A stretch of 64,000 nucleotides of DNA from JAKPAM01 sp047601745. Its GTDB lineage: Bacteria; Pseudomonadota; Gammaproteobacteria; Burkholderiales; Burkholderiaceae_E. Under the pieces are notes generated by a model. The model was given only the letters and a program-made list of their open reading frames with translations, was not told the DNA's origin and made no database searches. Shown here in pieces: positions 36,681 to 44,494 of this stretch. Within the stretch, counting starts at the first letter, position 1, and every line of letters begins with the position of its first letter. The translations under genes were made by a program, and so were the position numbers. The stretch covers positions 3,906,001 through 3,970,000 of the forward strand of contig JASGIS010000001.1 of assembly GCA_047601745.1 (NCBI GenBank), given 5' to 3'.

Positions 36681-37199
36681 ATGCCTGATCCCGCCGGCGG
36701 CCAGGGTCGAGACGACGTCGCGGCCATCCGGCTGATCGCGTCCTTCGAGGCGCTCAAGGGCCTGCTGGTGCTCGCGGCCGGATTCGGCCTGCTGCATGCG
36801 CTGCACCACGACCTGCGCCACGTGGCCGAACAGTTGATCCGGCACGTGCACGTGAATCCCGACAACCATCTGTCGCATCTGTTCCTGCAACGGATCGACC
36901 AGTTGCAGCATGCGAACCTCGTCGGCCTGTTCGTCGCGGCGATCGCCTACGTGGTGCTGCGCTTCGCCGAGGCGACCGGCCTGTGGCTGGGCAGGTCCTG
37001 GGGCGAGTGGCTCGGCGCGCTGTCGGGCGCCATCTATCTGCCGATCGAGATCATGCACCTGGTCGAGCGGCCCGGCGTCGGCGTCGCCGTCGTCTTCGCC
37101 TTCAACGCGGCGGTGGTCTTCTATCTCGCGACGCGGTTGTGGCGCCGCCGTGCGGCCGGGCACGCGCAGGGTCGGACCGGGCGCCGCGGCGATCGTTGA
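36681..37199 (+). CDS. DUF2127 family membrane protein
   Basis: A 172-residue membrane protein with four hydrophobic segments (about 16-42, 79-95, 106-125 and 132-152). The family pattern is seen in IASFEALKGLLVLAAGFGLL and in AIYLPIEIMHLVERPG. The function of the family is unknown. The C-terminus is basic. The gene follows pncC by 57 bases and may be co-transcribed. Confidence 0.78.
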   Translation: MPDPAGGQGRDDVAAIRLIASFEALKGLLVLAAGFGLLHALHHDLRHVAEQLIRHVHVNPDNHLSHLFLQRIDQLQHANLVGLFVAAIAYVVLRFAEATGLWLGRSWGEWLGALSGAIYLPIEIMHLVERPGVGVAVVFAFNAAVVFYLATRLWRRRAAGHAQGRTGRRGDR

Positions 37200-37323
37200 T
37201 CGGCCGGCGGACGCCGATCGCCGGATCAGCGGGGCGAACCTGCCGTTGTTCGGTCAATCTGTCAGCCATCCGGGCATGCGTCGGGCGCGCCCGCGTCGTT
37301 GAACCGAGAATCGTAGGAGAGGC

Positions 37324-37647
37324 ATGATGTCAGTCGTAGCCGCGATCACGCCAAGCCAGTCGGCCCAGGCCGCCGTGCCCGTCGAGCCGTCGTTCATCCG
37401 GGAGGCGGCGCTGGCGGCCAGCCAGGTCACGCCGGTGGCGCCGATCGACGATTCGGTGTCGATCAGTTCGTCGCTCGAGGCGCAGAAGAAGGCCGTCGAA
37501 CGGGCCGCCGAACTGGCCGAGAGCTATCGGCACGTCCCCGAAGGCATCTCCGCGTACGAGATCATCCAGAAGATCCAGGTCGCCGACGCCAGCCTGCTGG
37601 CCAATACGCTACTGCGTCTGCGCATCCCGGTCGACGCCGCGGCCTGA
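37324..37647 (+). CDS. Small hypothetical protein
   Basis: A 107-residue soluble protein with no recognised family. It has an Ala/Val/Ser-rich first half (SQSAQAAVPVEPSFIREA) and a helical second half (EAQKKAVERAAELAESYRHV, then EIIQKIQVADASLLANTLLR). A good ribosome binding site (GTAGGAG) lies just before ATG 37324, with a second ATG at 37327. It was not matched to secretion-rod proteins despite the similar size. No signal peptide is visible. Confidence 0.6.
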   Translation: MMSVVAAITPSQSAQAAVPVEPSFIREAALAASQVTPVAPIDDSVSISSSLEAQKKAVERAAELAESYRHVPEGISAYEIIQKIQVADASLLANTLLRLRIPVDAAA

Positions 37648-37660
37648 TCCCACGCGCCGC

Positions 37661-37712
37661 GTCCGGCGCTGCGGTCCGGCGCTGCGGTCCGGCGCCGCGG
37701 TCCGGCGCTGCC
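37661..37712. repeat. 13-bp tandem repeat, noncoding
   Basis: Four units of GTCCGGCGCYGCS occupy 37661-37712, starting 13 bases after the stop of the preceding gene. A 13-bp period would shift the frame, consistent with its intergenic place. It could fold into GC-rich hairpins and so impede transcription downstream. Confidence 0.9.
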
Positions 37713-37850
37713 GATGGCGGGCGCGTGCTCAGGGCGAGGCCGCGGCGGAAACACCTGGTTACGTCTGTCACCTTCGAGCACGAGCGCCTGCGCAATCGGT
37801 TCACGAGCGGGGCGCACAGTGAGGCCATCGATCCCAACGAGGAGTCTTCG

Positions 37851-38048
37851 ATGACCAACCTTCCGTCCGATACCCGTACCGATACCCCCCTCTACGACGT
37901 CCGGAGCCGCTCGACGAGCAGAGCCGGCCGCGCCGCGGTCTGCTGGGCCGTCGCCGCCGTCATCACGCTGTGTCTGTCCGGTGTGCTCGTTCATCCGATG
38001 GATTCGGCTCCGGCGTCGACTCCGGCGGCCAGCGTGCTGTCGCACTGA
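37851..38048 (+). CDS. Small single-span membrane protein
   Basis: A 65-residue protein starting at ATG 37851, preceded by GAGGAG at 37839-37844, a near-ideal ribosome binding site. Residues 1-28 are polar, about 29-47 are a TM helix (AAVCWAVAAVITLCLSGVLV), and the rest is a short Ala/Ser/Pro tail. The frame is open further upstream, but that part is unlike a protein and lacks a better start. No family was recognised. It ends 60 bases before the tRNA. Confidence 0.5.
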   Translation: MTNLPSDTRTDTPLYDVRSRSTSRAGRAAVCWAVAAVITLCLSGVLVHPMDSAPASTPAASVLSH

Positions 38049-38062
38049 TTCGCGCCGGCCGC

Positions 38063-38091
38063 TTGCAATCGCTGATCGGCTCTGCTATAGT
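38063..38091 (+). promoter_or_regulatory. Promoter of tRNA-fMet
   Basis: TTGCAA (38063-38068) and TATAGT (38086-38091) are spaced by 17 bases, with TGC before the -10 (extended -10). The tRNA 5' end lies 17 bases downstream. The core TGCTATAGTTTA is identical to that of the rplS promoter. Confidence 0.8.
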
Positions 38092-38107
38092 TTATTGCTC
38101 TGACGGA

Positions 38108-38184
38108 CGCGGGGTGGAGCAGTCTGGCAGCTCGTCGGGCTCATAACCCGAAGGTCGCAAGTTCAAATCTTGCCCCCGCAACCA
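38108..38184 (+). tRNA. Initiator tRNA-fMet (CAT)
   Basis: A 77-nt initiator tRNA with the CCA end encoded. The acceptor stem CGCGGGG/CCCCGCA has the C1-A72 mismatch that allows formylation. The anticodon stem has three G-C pairs next to loop CTCATAA with anticodon CAT, and the T arm contains GTTCAAAT. It is monocistronic, between its own promoter and a terminator, and borders the direct-repeat-flanked ftsH segment. Confidence 0.98.
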
Positions 38185-38188
38185 ATCA

Positions 38189-38210
38189 ACCGTCAGGCAT
38201 CGATCGGCCC
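38189..38210. repeat. Left copy of a 22-bp direct repeat flanking ftsH
   Basis: The sequence starts ACCGTCAGG, then C, then ATCGATCGGCCC, and begins four bases after the tRNA CCA end. It matches 40475-40496 at 21 of 22 positions, the only change being C to T at position 10. The place next to a tRNA and the pairing around one foreign-looking gene resemble an attachment-site duplication. Confidence 0.75.
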
Positions 38211-38238
38211 TTCGCAACCGCGGATGGCCGATTTTTTT
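38203..38238 (+). terminator. Intrinsic terminator after tRNA-fMet
   Basis: ATCGGCC (38203-38209) pairs with GGCCGAT (38226-38232) around a 16-base loop, followed by seven T residues to 38238. Its left arm lies inside the direct repeat; the second repeat copy lacks the right arm and T run. Confidence 0.8.
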
Positions 38239-38545
38239 CGTCCACGGTTTTTGCCGTGATACCGCCGTACCGCGCGCCGTACCGCGTCTGGTGCGGCCGG
38301 GACGATTGATCGACGTGGTTGCTCGGCATGGCTGGTCGATGCTCGGCACGGCTGGTCGACAAGCTGGTCGGCACAGGCGCCGGCGATCCGAACGCCCGTC
38401 GGCGCACGGGCTTCAGCGACCCGCCGGCGCGAGTTCCCGGGTCATTGCAGCAGTTGGTTGGCCCTCCGGCGCCGATTCGGCGGCTTCAGGGACGGGGATC
38501 GGTTCTGCGACACTACCGCATGGGGTAAAAGCCGGAGCGGCCGCC
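38239..38545. other. Region between tRNA terminator and ftsH
   Basis: About 300 bases with no credible gene. An open frame runs through it into ftsH, but its translation is basic low-complexity sequence unlike FtsH. A small stem, CACGG with CCGTG around 38243-38256, and short repeats of the type GGCTGGTCGA (38330-38370) are visible. No clear promoter for ftsH was recognised. Confidence 0.3.
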
Positions 38546-40429
38546 ATGCAGACGGACAAGAAAACGCAGTTCAACAAGACGCAATTCAACCTCTGGTACT
38601 GGATCGCCGCCTTCTTCGCCCTGATGGTGTTCCAGTATCTGTTCACGACGGGCACCCAGGTCGCGCAGATTCCGTACAGCCAGTTCGAGACCTATCTCGG
38701 GCAGGGCAAGATCGCGGAAGTCGCGGTATCGGACCGCTTCATCCAAGGCCGGTTCAAGGAGCCCGTCGACGGTCGGCCGATGTTCATCACCACCCGGGTC
38801 GAGCCGGACCTCGCTCGCCAGCTTCAGGGGCAGGGTGTCGTCGTCTCCGGGCAGATCGAGAGCACCTTCCTGCGCGACCTGCTTTCCTGGGTCGTGCCGG
38901 TTCTGCTCATCGTCGCCATCTGGATGTTCGCCTTGAAGCGCATGCGCGGCGGTCTCGGCGGCGGCCTGATGCAGATCGGCAAGTCGAAGGCGAGGGTCTA
39001 TGTCCAGTCCGACACGGGCGTCACTTTCAAGGACGTGGCCGGCGTCGACGAGGCCAAGGACGAACTGAAGGAGATCGTCGACTTCCTCAAGGACCCGCAG
39101 GGCTACGGCCGGCTGGGCGGGCGCATGCCCAAGGGCGTCCTGCTGGTCGGCCCCCCCGGCACCGGCAAGACCTTGCTGGCCAGAGCCGTGGCGGGCGAGG
39201 CGGGCGTGCCCTTTTTCTCCATCTCCGGCTCCGAGTTCGTCGAGATGTTCGTCGGCGTGGGCGCGGCGCGCGTGCGCGACCTGTTCGAGCAGGCGCGCGC
39301 CAAGGCGCCGGCCATCATCTTCATCGACGAACTGGATGCGCTCGGCCGCGCCCGCGGCGTCGGGCCGATGGCCGGAGGCCATGACGAAAAGGAGCAGACG
39401 CTGAACCAGCTCCTGGTCGAACTCGACGGTTTCGATCCCTCGGCCGGCCTCGTTCTGCTCGCCGCGACCAATCGGCCGGAAATCCTCGATCCCGCACTGC
39501 TGCGCGCCGGGCGCTTCGACCGGCAGGTGCTGGTCGACCGGCCGGACAAGACCGGTCGCGTCCAGATCCTCGGCGTCCATCTGAAGAAGGCGAAGCTCGC
39601 GCCGGACGTCGAGCCGGAGAAGATCGCGGCATTGACACCCGGATTCACGGGGGCGGATCTCGCCAATCTGGTCAACGAAGCGACGCTGCTCGCCACTCGC
39701 CGCAACGCCGACGCCGTGACGATGGACGATTTCAACAACGCGGTCGAACGCATCGTCGCGGGCCTGGAGAAGCGCAACCGGCTGCTGAACTCGAAGGAGC
39801 GCGAGATCGTCGCCCATCACGAGATGGGCCATGCGCTGGTGGCGATGGCGCTGTCGGGCGTCGATCCGGTGCACAAGGTCTCGATCATCCCGCGTGGTAT
39901 CGGCGCGCTGGGCTACACGATCCAGCGGCCGACCGAGGACCGTTTTCTGATGACGCTGGAAGAGCTGCAGAACAAGATGGCCGTGCTTCTCGGCGGCCGG
40001 GCGGCCGAGCGCATCGTCTTCGGCCACCTCTCCACCGGCGCCGCCGACGATCTGGCCAAGGTGACCGACATCGCGCGCGCCATCGTCACGCGCTACGGCA
40101 TGTCGGAGAAGCTCGGCCATGTCGCGCTGGAGAAGGACCGACGCTCCTACTTCGCGTCCGACCAGCCCTACTATGGGCCGCAGGAGCGGGACTACTCCGA
40201 CGAGACGGCCGCCATCGTCGACGAGGAGATTCGTCGGATCGTCGACGAGACCTTCGATCGGACCGTCGCTCTGCTGACGGAACGCCGGGGCCTGCTCGAG
40301 CGGACGGCTCGCAGCTTGCTGGAGAAGGAAACGCTGGACGAAAGGGAGATACGAGAGCTCATCGACGAGCGGGAAGTTTCTGCCGGCCAGGACGAAAGCG
40401 CACGAACCGTATCCGGTCCGGCCGCGTGA
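38546..40429 (+). CDS. ftsH: Accessory ATP-dependent zinc metalloprotease FtsH
   Basis: A 627-residue membrane AAA+ protease. Two TM helices (about 15-35 and 113-130) flank a short periplasmic domain. Walker A is GPPGTGKT (202-209), Walker B is IIFIDELDA (257-265), and the Arg-finger region is ATNRPEILDPALLRAGRFDR. The zinc site is HEMGH (425-429), with the third acid in DDLAKVTDIARAIV. The sequence resembles the island-borne FtsH of stress-tolerance loci more than the housekeeping FtsH usually next to rlmE, which is absent here. It uses AGA and ATA codons (e.g. near 39180 and 40350) and more GCC/CTC than its neighbours. A 22-bp direct repeat brackets it and it adjoins tRNA-fMet, so transfer is likely. 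Start ATG 38546. Confidence 0.95.
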   Translation: MQTDKKTQFNKTQFNLWYWIAAFFALMVFQYLFTTGTQVAQIPYSQFETYLGQGKIAEVAVSDRFIQGRFKEPVDGRPMFITTRVEPDLARQLQGQGVVVSGQIESTFLRDLLSWVVPVLLIVAIWMFALKRMRGGLGGGLMQIGKSKARVYVQSDTGVTFKDVAGVDEAKDELKEIVDFLKDPQGYGRLGGRMPKGVLLVGPPGTGKTLLARAVAGEAGVPFFSISGSEFVEMFVGVGAARVRDLFEQARAKAPAIIFIDELDALGRARGVGPMAGGHDEKEQTLNQLLVELDGFDPSAGLVLLAATNRPEILDPALLRAGRFDRQVLVDRPDKTGRVQILGVHLKKAKLAPDVEPEKIAALTPGFTGADLANLVNEATLLATRRNADAVTMDDFNNAVERIVAGLEKRNRLLNSKEREIVAHHEMGHALVAMALSGVDPVHKVSIIPRGIGALGYTIQRPTEDRFLMTLEELQNKMAVLLGGRAAERIVFGHLSTGAADDLAKVTDIARAIVTRYGMSEKLGHVALEKDRRSYFASDQPYYGPQERDYSDETAAIVDEEIRRIVDETFDRTVALLTERRGLLERTARSLLEKETLDEREIRELIDEREVSAGQDESARTVSGPAA

Positions 40430-40474
40430 CTTCGCCCCGCCCGACCCGTCGACCTTGTCCCGCCTGACCCGTCG

Positions 40475-40496
40475 ACCGTCAGGTATCGATCGGCCC
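40475..40496. repeat. Right copy of the 22-bp direct repeat flanking ftsH
   Basis: This copy, ACCGTCAGG, T, ATCGATCGGCCC, repeats 38189-38210 with one difference and lies 46 bases after the ftsH stop. The segment between the outer ends of the copies is 2,308 bp. It contains ftsH and no integrase or transposase. Confidence 0.75.
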
Positions 40497-40768
40497 GCCG
40501 CGCCCGTCAGCGCGCCGTCGAGATCCGCTGCCTCTCGATCAGAGCCGCGGGCTTCCCGCATCTGTCTTCCGCATACCGATCGCGAACGGTCGCGCCGGCC
40601 CGCTGCGGGTGCTCGTCGATTCGGAGCGGCGACCAATCTCGGCCTTCAAGGAGACACAGAAAGTAACAATCTTTGACCGCGCTCGGACGTCAGTCCACAA
40701 GTCATGACAGACCCACCACAATACGTGCAGGCGATTCGTTGCAGCCTGTCACCTGATAGGGATGTGTC
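40497..40768. other. Intergenic stretch before the zinc-ribbon gene
   Basis: No convincing gene was seen. CAAGGAGACACAG near 40648 looks like a ribosome binding site but is not followed by a sensible reading frame. TTGACC at 40673-40678 is a possible -35 for the next gene, but the matching -10 is poor. Confidence 0.3.
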
Positions 40769-41152
40769 ATGGTCGCGGAGTCCGTCATGTTTCATTTTCG
40801 CTGCCCGCGTTGCGATGCCCGGCGCTTCGCCAACCTGGAGCGGTTGCGGATGTCGCCGATCGTTCGCTGCGCGGCGTGCAAGTTCGAGTGGGAGTTCGAT
40901 GTCGCCGTCGTCGAGGCCGGCCATGCGTATGCGAGCCACGCGATCGACGAGATGCGCTCGACCCTCGACGAGGAGCTGTTCCGGCGCTTGATGACGCCTC
41001 GCGAAAACGGTGTCTGGGCGCAGGACGTCGGCGATCTCGACATCGAGGCCGATGTCGAGATCGAAGCCGAAGCCGAGCATGAAGGCGGATCCCTGGAGGC
41101 CCTGCCGGCGCCGGCCGATGCGGCCGGCCCGCGCCGATCCGTCAGGCACTGA
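40769..41152 (+). CDS. Hypothetical zinc-ribbon protein
   Basis: A 127-residue protein with an N-terminal zinc ribbon of two Cys-x-x-Cys pairs (FRCPRCDARRF and VRCAACKFEW, about 11-38), a helical middle containing DEMRSTLDEELFRRLMTP, and an acidic tail. The ribbon resembles the short MJ0042-type finger of proteobacterial proteins, but the rest is not recognised. ATG 40769 has AGGGA about seven bases upstream; ATG 40787 is an alternative. It may bind nucleic acid or act as a regulator; nothing more can be said. Confidence 0.6.
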   Translation: MVAESVMFHFRCPRCDARRFANLERLRMSPIVRCAACKFEWEFDVAVVEAGHAYASHAIDEMRSTLDEELFRRLMTPRENGVWAQDVGDLDIEADVEIEAEAEHEGGSLEALPAPADAAGPRRSVRH

Positions 41153-41182
41153 GCGCGCGCCGCGGGACCGGATCGGCCCGCG

Positions 41183-42328
41183 TCACAGCCACTGGACCAG
41201 CGAGATGCCGATGCCGATCCGCGTCTGGCGGTGGTTGTAGTCGATCAGGCTGGCGCCATAACCGCTGAAGACCTGCACGTAGCCCTTCAGGTAGCTGAAG
41301 ATCGGAAACGCGTAGTCGAGTTGCAGCGATCCGTGCGATCGGTCGCCGCCGCGCAGCGAGTGGCGCGCCAGCAGCGACAGCTCGTGGCCCTCGGACTTGC
41401 GCACGACCAGCAGGTCGGCGCGCCCGACGTAGTTGGCGATGTCCGGGTTGTTGTCGTCGTCACGGGATTCGGGGATGCGCCACCACGGCCGCAGCATGAC
41501 CATCCAGTTGTCCTTCTCGAAGCCGAACTGCGCGATCAAGCGGTTCCAGCTCCGCGATTCGGGGTCGCCGCGCCCGTTCGACTGGTGATTCAGCGACAGC
41601 CCGGCCATGCGCCCCTGCCAGCCGAGCAGCGAGTAGTTGGTGCGGAACACCAGCATCGCCTCGGGCTCGTAGTTCGTCTCGCGGAACGGCCGCGACGCGT
41701 GCGAGTTGTACAGCTGCCAGTACGAGGTCTGCGTGTAGCCGATCCACAGGTCGCCGTTGTCGCCGAAAAGCCGGTGCGCGACCTTGGCTTTGAGGCTGAT
41801 CTGGAACTTCATGTCGGTCCGCTCGATGCCGAGCGGCGTCGTCACATCGTTGGCCGGGTTCGGGCTGTGCGGCGTCTGGTTCGGGTGCGTCGAGTAGTCC
41901 GCGAGCATCACGAACACCGGCTTGTACGGGCGAAGCGCGAAGCGTCCGCGATCGTAGTCGGAATCGAGTTCCCAGCGATCGGCGAGCGAGGTGCCCAGGC
42001 TGCGGCGCACGTCGCGGACCGCGCGGGCCATCTCGCCGGCCTGGTCCGGCCGTTGAGGTTCGCGCTCGCGGTCCGCAGCGGCCGACGACTGCGGATCCTC
42101 CAGGTCGGGTAGCGCCGGAAGCAGGGCCGGCGCCGGCACCGGTACCGGCGGCGTGGTCGGAAGACGGTTGGCGCGGGGGCGTCCGGCGGCGTGGTCGTAG
42201 CACAGCAGGCGCTCGTGATCGTCATCGATGCGCGTGCAGGCGTTGTCCTGGCCGAACGCGGCCGACGCGGCGGCACCGGCGGCCAGCAGGGCCACTGCCC
42301 GGCCTGTCGAACGGAGGGATCGGGACAT
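41183..42328 (-). CDS. pldA: Outer membrane phospholipase A (PldA)
   Basis: PldA is an outer-membrane beta-barrel hydrolase that removes mislocalised phospholipids. The 381-residue protein has a signal peptide (LLAAGAAASAAFGQ ending near 27), a Pro-rich N-terminal region, and a barrel with the catalytic motif SLNHQSNGR, whose His and Ser form the active site, followed by SRSWNRLIAQFGF. It ends with a barrel-type strand, QTRIGIGISLVQWL. It is divergent from creA. The Pro/Val stretch near 60-75 is a little longer than in E. coli. Confidence 0.93.
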   Translation of the reverse strand: MSRSLRSTGRAVALLAAGAAASAAFGQDNACTRIDDDHERLLCYDHAAGRPRANRLPTTPPVPVPAPALLPALPDLEDPQSSAAADREREPQRPDQAGEMARAVRDVRRSLGTSLADRWELDSDYDRGRFALRPYKPVFVMLADYSTHPNQTPHSPNPANDVTTPLGIERTDMKFQISLKAKVAHRLFGDNGDLWIGYTQTSYWQLYNSHASRPFRETNYEPEAMLVFRTNYSLLGWQGRMAGLSLNHQSNGRGDPESRSWNRLIAQFGFEKDNWMVMLRPWWRIPESRDDDNNPDIANYVGRADLLVVRKSEGHELSLLARHSLRGGDRSHGSLQLDYAFPIFSYLKGYVQVFSGYGASLIDYNHRQTRIGIGISLVQWL

Positions 42329-42481
42329 GTCGTTGGCAACGAGGAGGGAGGTGAGTGGAATTATGGCGGAAGAGCCGCCGCGACGGCCGCTCGATCGGCG
42401 TTCGGCTATGCTTGCACGCGCGCCGACGTGGCTTTCGCCTGACACGGGACGGACGTCGAATGGACAGGGAGGACTGCCGTG

Positions 42482-43021
42482 ATGCGATTCGTATCTTCGC
42501 CGCGCTCGCCGCGGGGCGTGTGGCGCGCCGGGTCGAGACCGGGCGGCCGCGGCCTGGCCGCGATCGCCTGCGCGAGCGTGCTGCTGGCCGCGCCGCTGGC
42601 CCGCGCCGAATTGATCGGCGAGGTCGACACGGCATTCCGCTGGCTCGGCAAGGACGATCGCGTCGTCGTCGAAGCTTACGACGACCCCAAGGTCAAGGGC
42701 GTGACCTGCTATGTGTCGCGCGCGCGCACCGGCGGCGTCAAGGGCACGGTCGGCCTGGCCGAGGATAAGTCCGAGGCGTCGATCGCCTGCCGCCAGGTCA
42801 CGCCGCGCGTCGAGTTCGTCGGTCCGCTGGTCCAGCAGGAGGACGTGTTCACCGAGCGGATGTCGCTGGTGTTCAAACGGCTGCACGTCGTGCGCATCGT
42901 CGATCGTCAGCGCAATGCGCTGGTTTATTTGACATATTCGGATCGGCTGATCGACGGCAGTCCGACCAATGGCGTCACCGCCGTACCGGTGTCGCCGGAA
43001 ACGCCGATCCCGGTCAAGTGA
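42482..43021 (+). CDS. creA: CreA family periplasmic protein
   Basis: A protein of about 179 residues with a long basic N-region and signal peptide (LAAIACASVLLAAPLARA), then the CreA domain: IGEVDTAFRWLGKDDRVVVE, VTCYVSRARTGGVKGTVGLA, and LVYLTYSDRLIDGSP. CreA proteins are conserved and exported, but their biochemical role is unknown. AGGGAGG lies nine bases before ATG 42482; GTG 42479 is an alternative start. Confidence 0.92.
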   Translation: MRFVSSPRSPRGVWRAGSRPGGRGLAAIACASVLLAAPLARAELIGEVDTAFRWLGKDDRVVVEAYDDPKVKGVTCYVSRARTGGVKGTVGLAEDKSEASIACRQVTPRVEFVGPLVQQEDVFTERMSLVFKRLHVVRIVDRQRNALVYLTYSDRLIDGSPTNGVTAVPVSPETPIPVK

Positions 43022-43112
43022 CGGCTTCGTCGTGGCGGTCGGCATCGTCGACCGCCGAGAACCGCCGTTCCGATTCCGGCGTGCATCGCTGTCGCGCGCA
43101 TCGGGTCGGGGG

Positions 43113-43140
43113 TTGACGGCCTCGTCGGCGGGTCTATACA
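43113..43140 (+). promoter_or_regulatory. Promoter of the ABC importer operon
   Basis: TTGACG (43113-43118) and TATACA (43135-43140), spaced by 16 bases, are each one base from consensus. The expected leader is about 110 nt to ATG 43256. No operator repeat was recognised beside it. Confidence 0.65.
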
Positions 43141-43255
43141 GTCCGGAGAGCCCGGATCGCCGACCGGCACGCACTTAGTCCGGACGGCGCGACGCGGCGG
43201 ATGCAGGACCGGCCGCGACACGGCGGGTAGATAAAAAATGCGAGAGGAGACACCG

Positions 43256-44479
43256 ATGCGTTCGATGAACAGGCGCAGGATCATTCCCGGTCTGGTGGGC
43301 ATGGCGGCCGCGCTGGCGGCGATGTCCGGGTATGCGCAGCAGGCGCCGCTGAAGATCGGCGTGTCGACGGCGATCCAGCTTCAGGTCGGGCGCGATACGC
43401 AAGAAGCGGTCAAGATGGCGATGGACGAGATCAACGCGAAGGGCGGTGTCGCCGGACGCAAGCTCGAGATGGTCGTCGCCGACGAGACCGAGAATCCCGA
43501 AACCGGCATCAATGCGATCAAGAAGCTGACCGCCGACGACAAGGTCGACGTCATCGTCGGCGGCTATACGAGCGGCGTGACGCTCGCGCAACTGCCGCAC
43601 ATCTCGTCCGCCAAGACGATCTACCTGGGCGTCGGCGCCGCGTCGCCGGCGATCACCGCCAAGGTCAAGCAGGACTACGATCGTTATAAGTACATCTTTC
43701 GCGTTGGACCGATCAACGCCGTCCACCAGGCGCAAGGCCTGGTCGAATTCATCAAGGGGATGCTGATCGGCGAACTCGGCTACAAGAAGCTGGCGATCAT
43801 CGGCGAGAACGCCAAATGGGTGCAGGATCTGGTGCCTGTGCTCAAGAAGGGCGCGGTGGACGTCGGCGCCGACGTGCGCATGACCGAACTGTTCGATACG
43901 CAGACCTCGGATTTCTCGCCGCTGCTGGCGAAGATCAAGTCCAGCGGCGCCCAGTTCCTGATCGTGGTCCTGTCGCACGCGTCGAGCGACACGTTCGCCA
44001 AGCAATGGCACGACGCGCGCTTTCCGGTGCCCTACGGCGGCATCGACGTGAAGTCGCAGGACGGCGACTTCTACGAGCGCGTCGGCGGCAAGGCGATCAG
44101 CGAGTACGTGACCAACTTCGCCGTCAATGCGCCGCTGACGCCGAAGACGCAACCGTTCTTCGACGAGTTCCGCAAACGGACGAGCCGCGATCCGGTCTAT
44201 ACCGCTTATGGCGCTTATGACGCGGTCTATGCGTACGCCGAGGCGATCGAGCGGGCCAAGACCACGTCGGCCGACGCGGTCGTCAAGGAGCTCGAGAAGA
44301 CCAGCATGGTCGGCGTGCCGGGCCAGATCGAGTTCGACGAGACGCATGACGTCAAGTACGGCGGCAAGTATCCGAGCCTGCTGTTCGTGCAGTGGCAGGA
44401 CCAGGGCAAGCGGGCGATCGTCTGGCCGAAGGAGCGGCGGACCGCTCCGGCGATCCTGCCGCCTTGGCTCAAGCCCTGA
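43256..44479 (+). CDS. Branched-chain amino-acid-type ABC transporter, periplasmic binding protein
   Basis: A 407-residue Leu/Ile/Val-binding-protein-like receptor. Signal peptide: RRRIIPGLVGMAAALAAMSG, cleaved near GYAQQ. The mature part starts PLKIGVSTAIQLQVGRDTQE and has DEINAKGGVAGRKLEMVVAD, the typical first lobe. Unlike LivJ/K itself it is of the broader type-1 receptor group, so ligands may be other amides, aromatic acids or amino acids. ATG 43256 has GAGGAG about seven bases upstream. It leads a five-gene transporter operon. Confidence 0.92.
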   Translation: MRSMNRRRIIPGLVGMAAALAAMSGYAQQAPLKIGVSTAIQLQVGRDTQEAVKMAMDEINAKGGVAGRKLEMVVADETENPETGINAIKKLTADDKVDVIVGGYTSGVTLAQLPHISSAKTIYLGVGAASPAITAKVKQDYDRYKYIFRVGPINAVHQAQGLVEFIKGMLIGELGYKKLAIIGENAKWVQDLVPVLKKGAVDVGADVRMTELFDTQTSDFSPLLAKIKSSGAQFLIVVLSHASSDTFAKQWHDARFPVPYGGIDVKSQDGDFYERVGGKAISEYVTNFAVNAPLTPKTQPFFDEFRKRTSRDPVYTAYGAYDAVYAYAEAIERAKTTSADAVVKELEKTSMVGVPGQIEFDETHDVKYGGKYPSLLFVQWQDQGKRAIVWPKERRTAPAILPPWLKP

Positions 44480-44494
44480 ACCGGGAGCCGCGTC

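Noticed and set aside
38291..38545. N-terminal extension of FtsH upstream of ATG 38546
   Set aside because: The extension would be Arg/Gly-rich and would precede the membrane-insertion signal; FtsH proteins of this type start close to the first TM helix.
40704..40991. A 95-residue frame overlapping the start of the zinc-ribbon gene
   Set aside because: Its translation is Ser/Arg/Cys-rich and lies in the wrong frame across the zinc-ribbon coding sequence, whose Cys pairs are conserved in pattern.
41133..41142. Third copy of the ftsH-flanking repeat (CCGTCAGGCA at the end of the zinc-ribbon gene)
   Set aside because: Only about ten bases match and they are part of a coding sequence, so this is probably chance.
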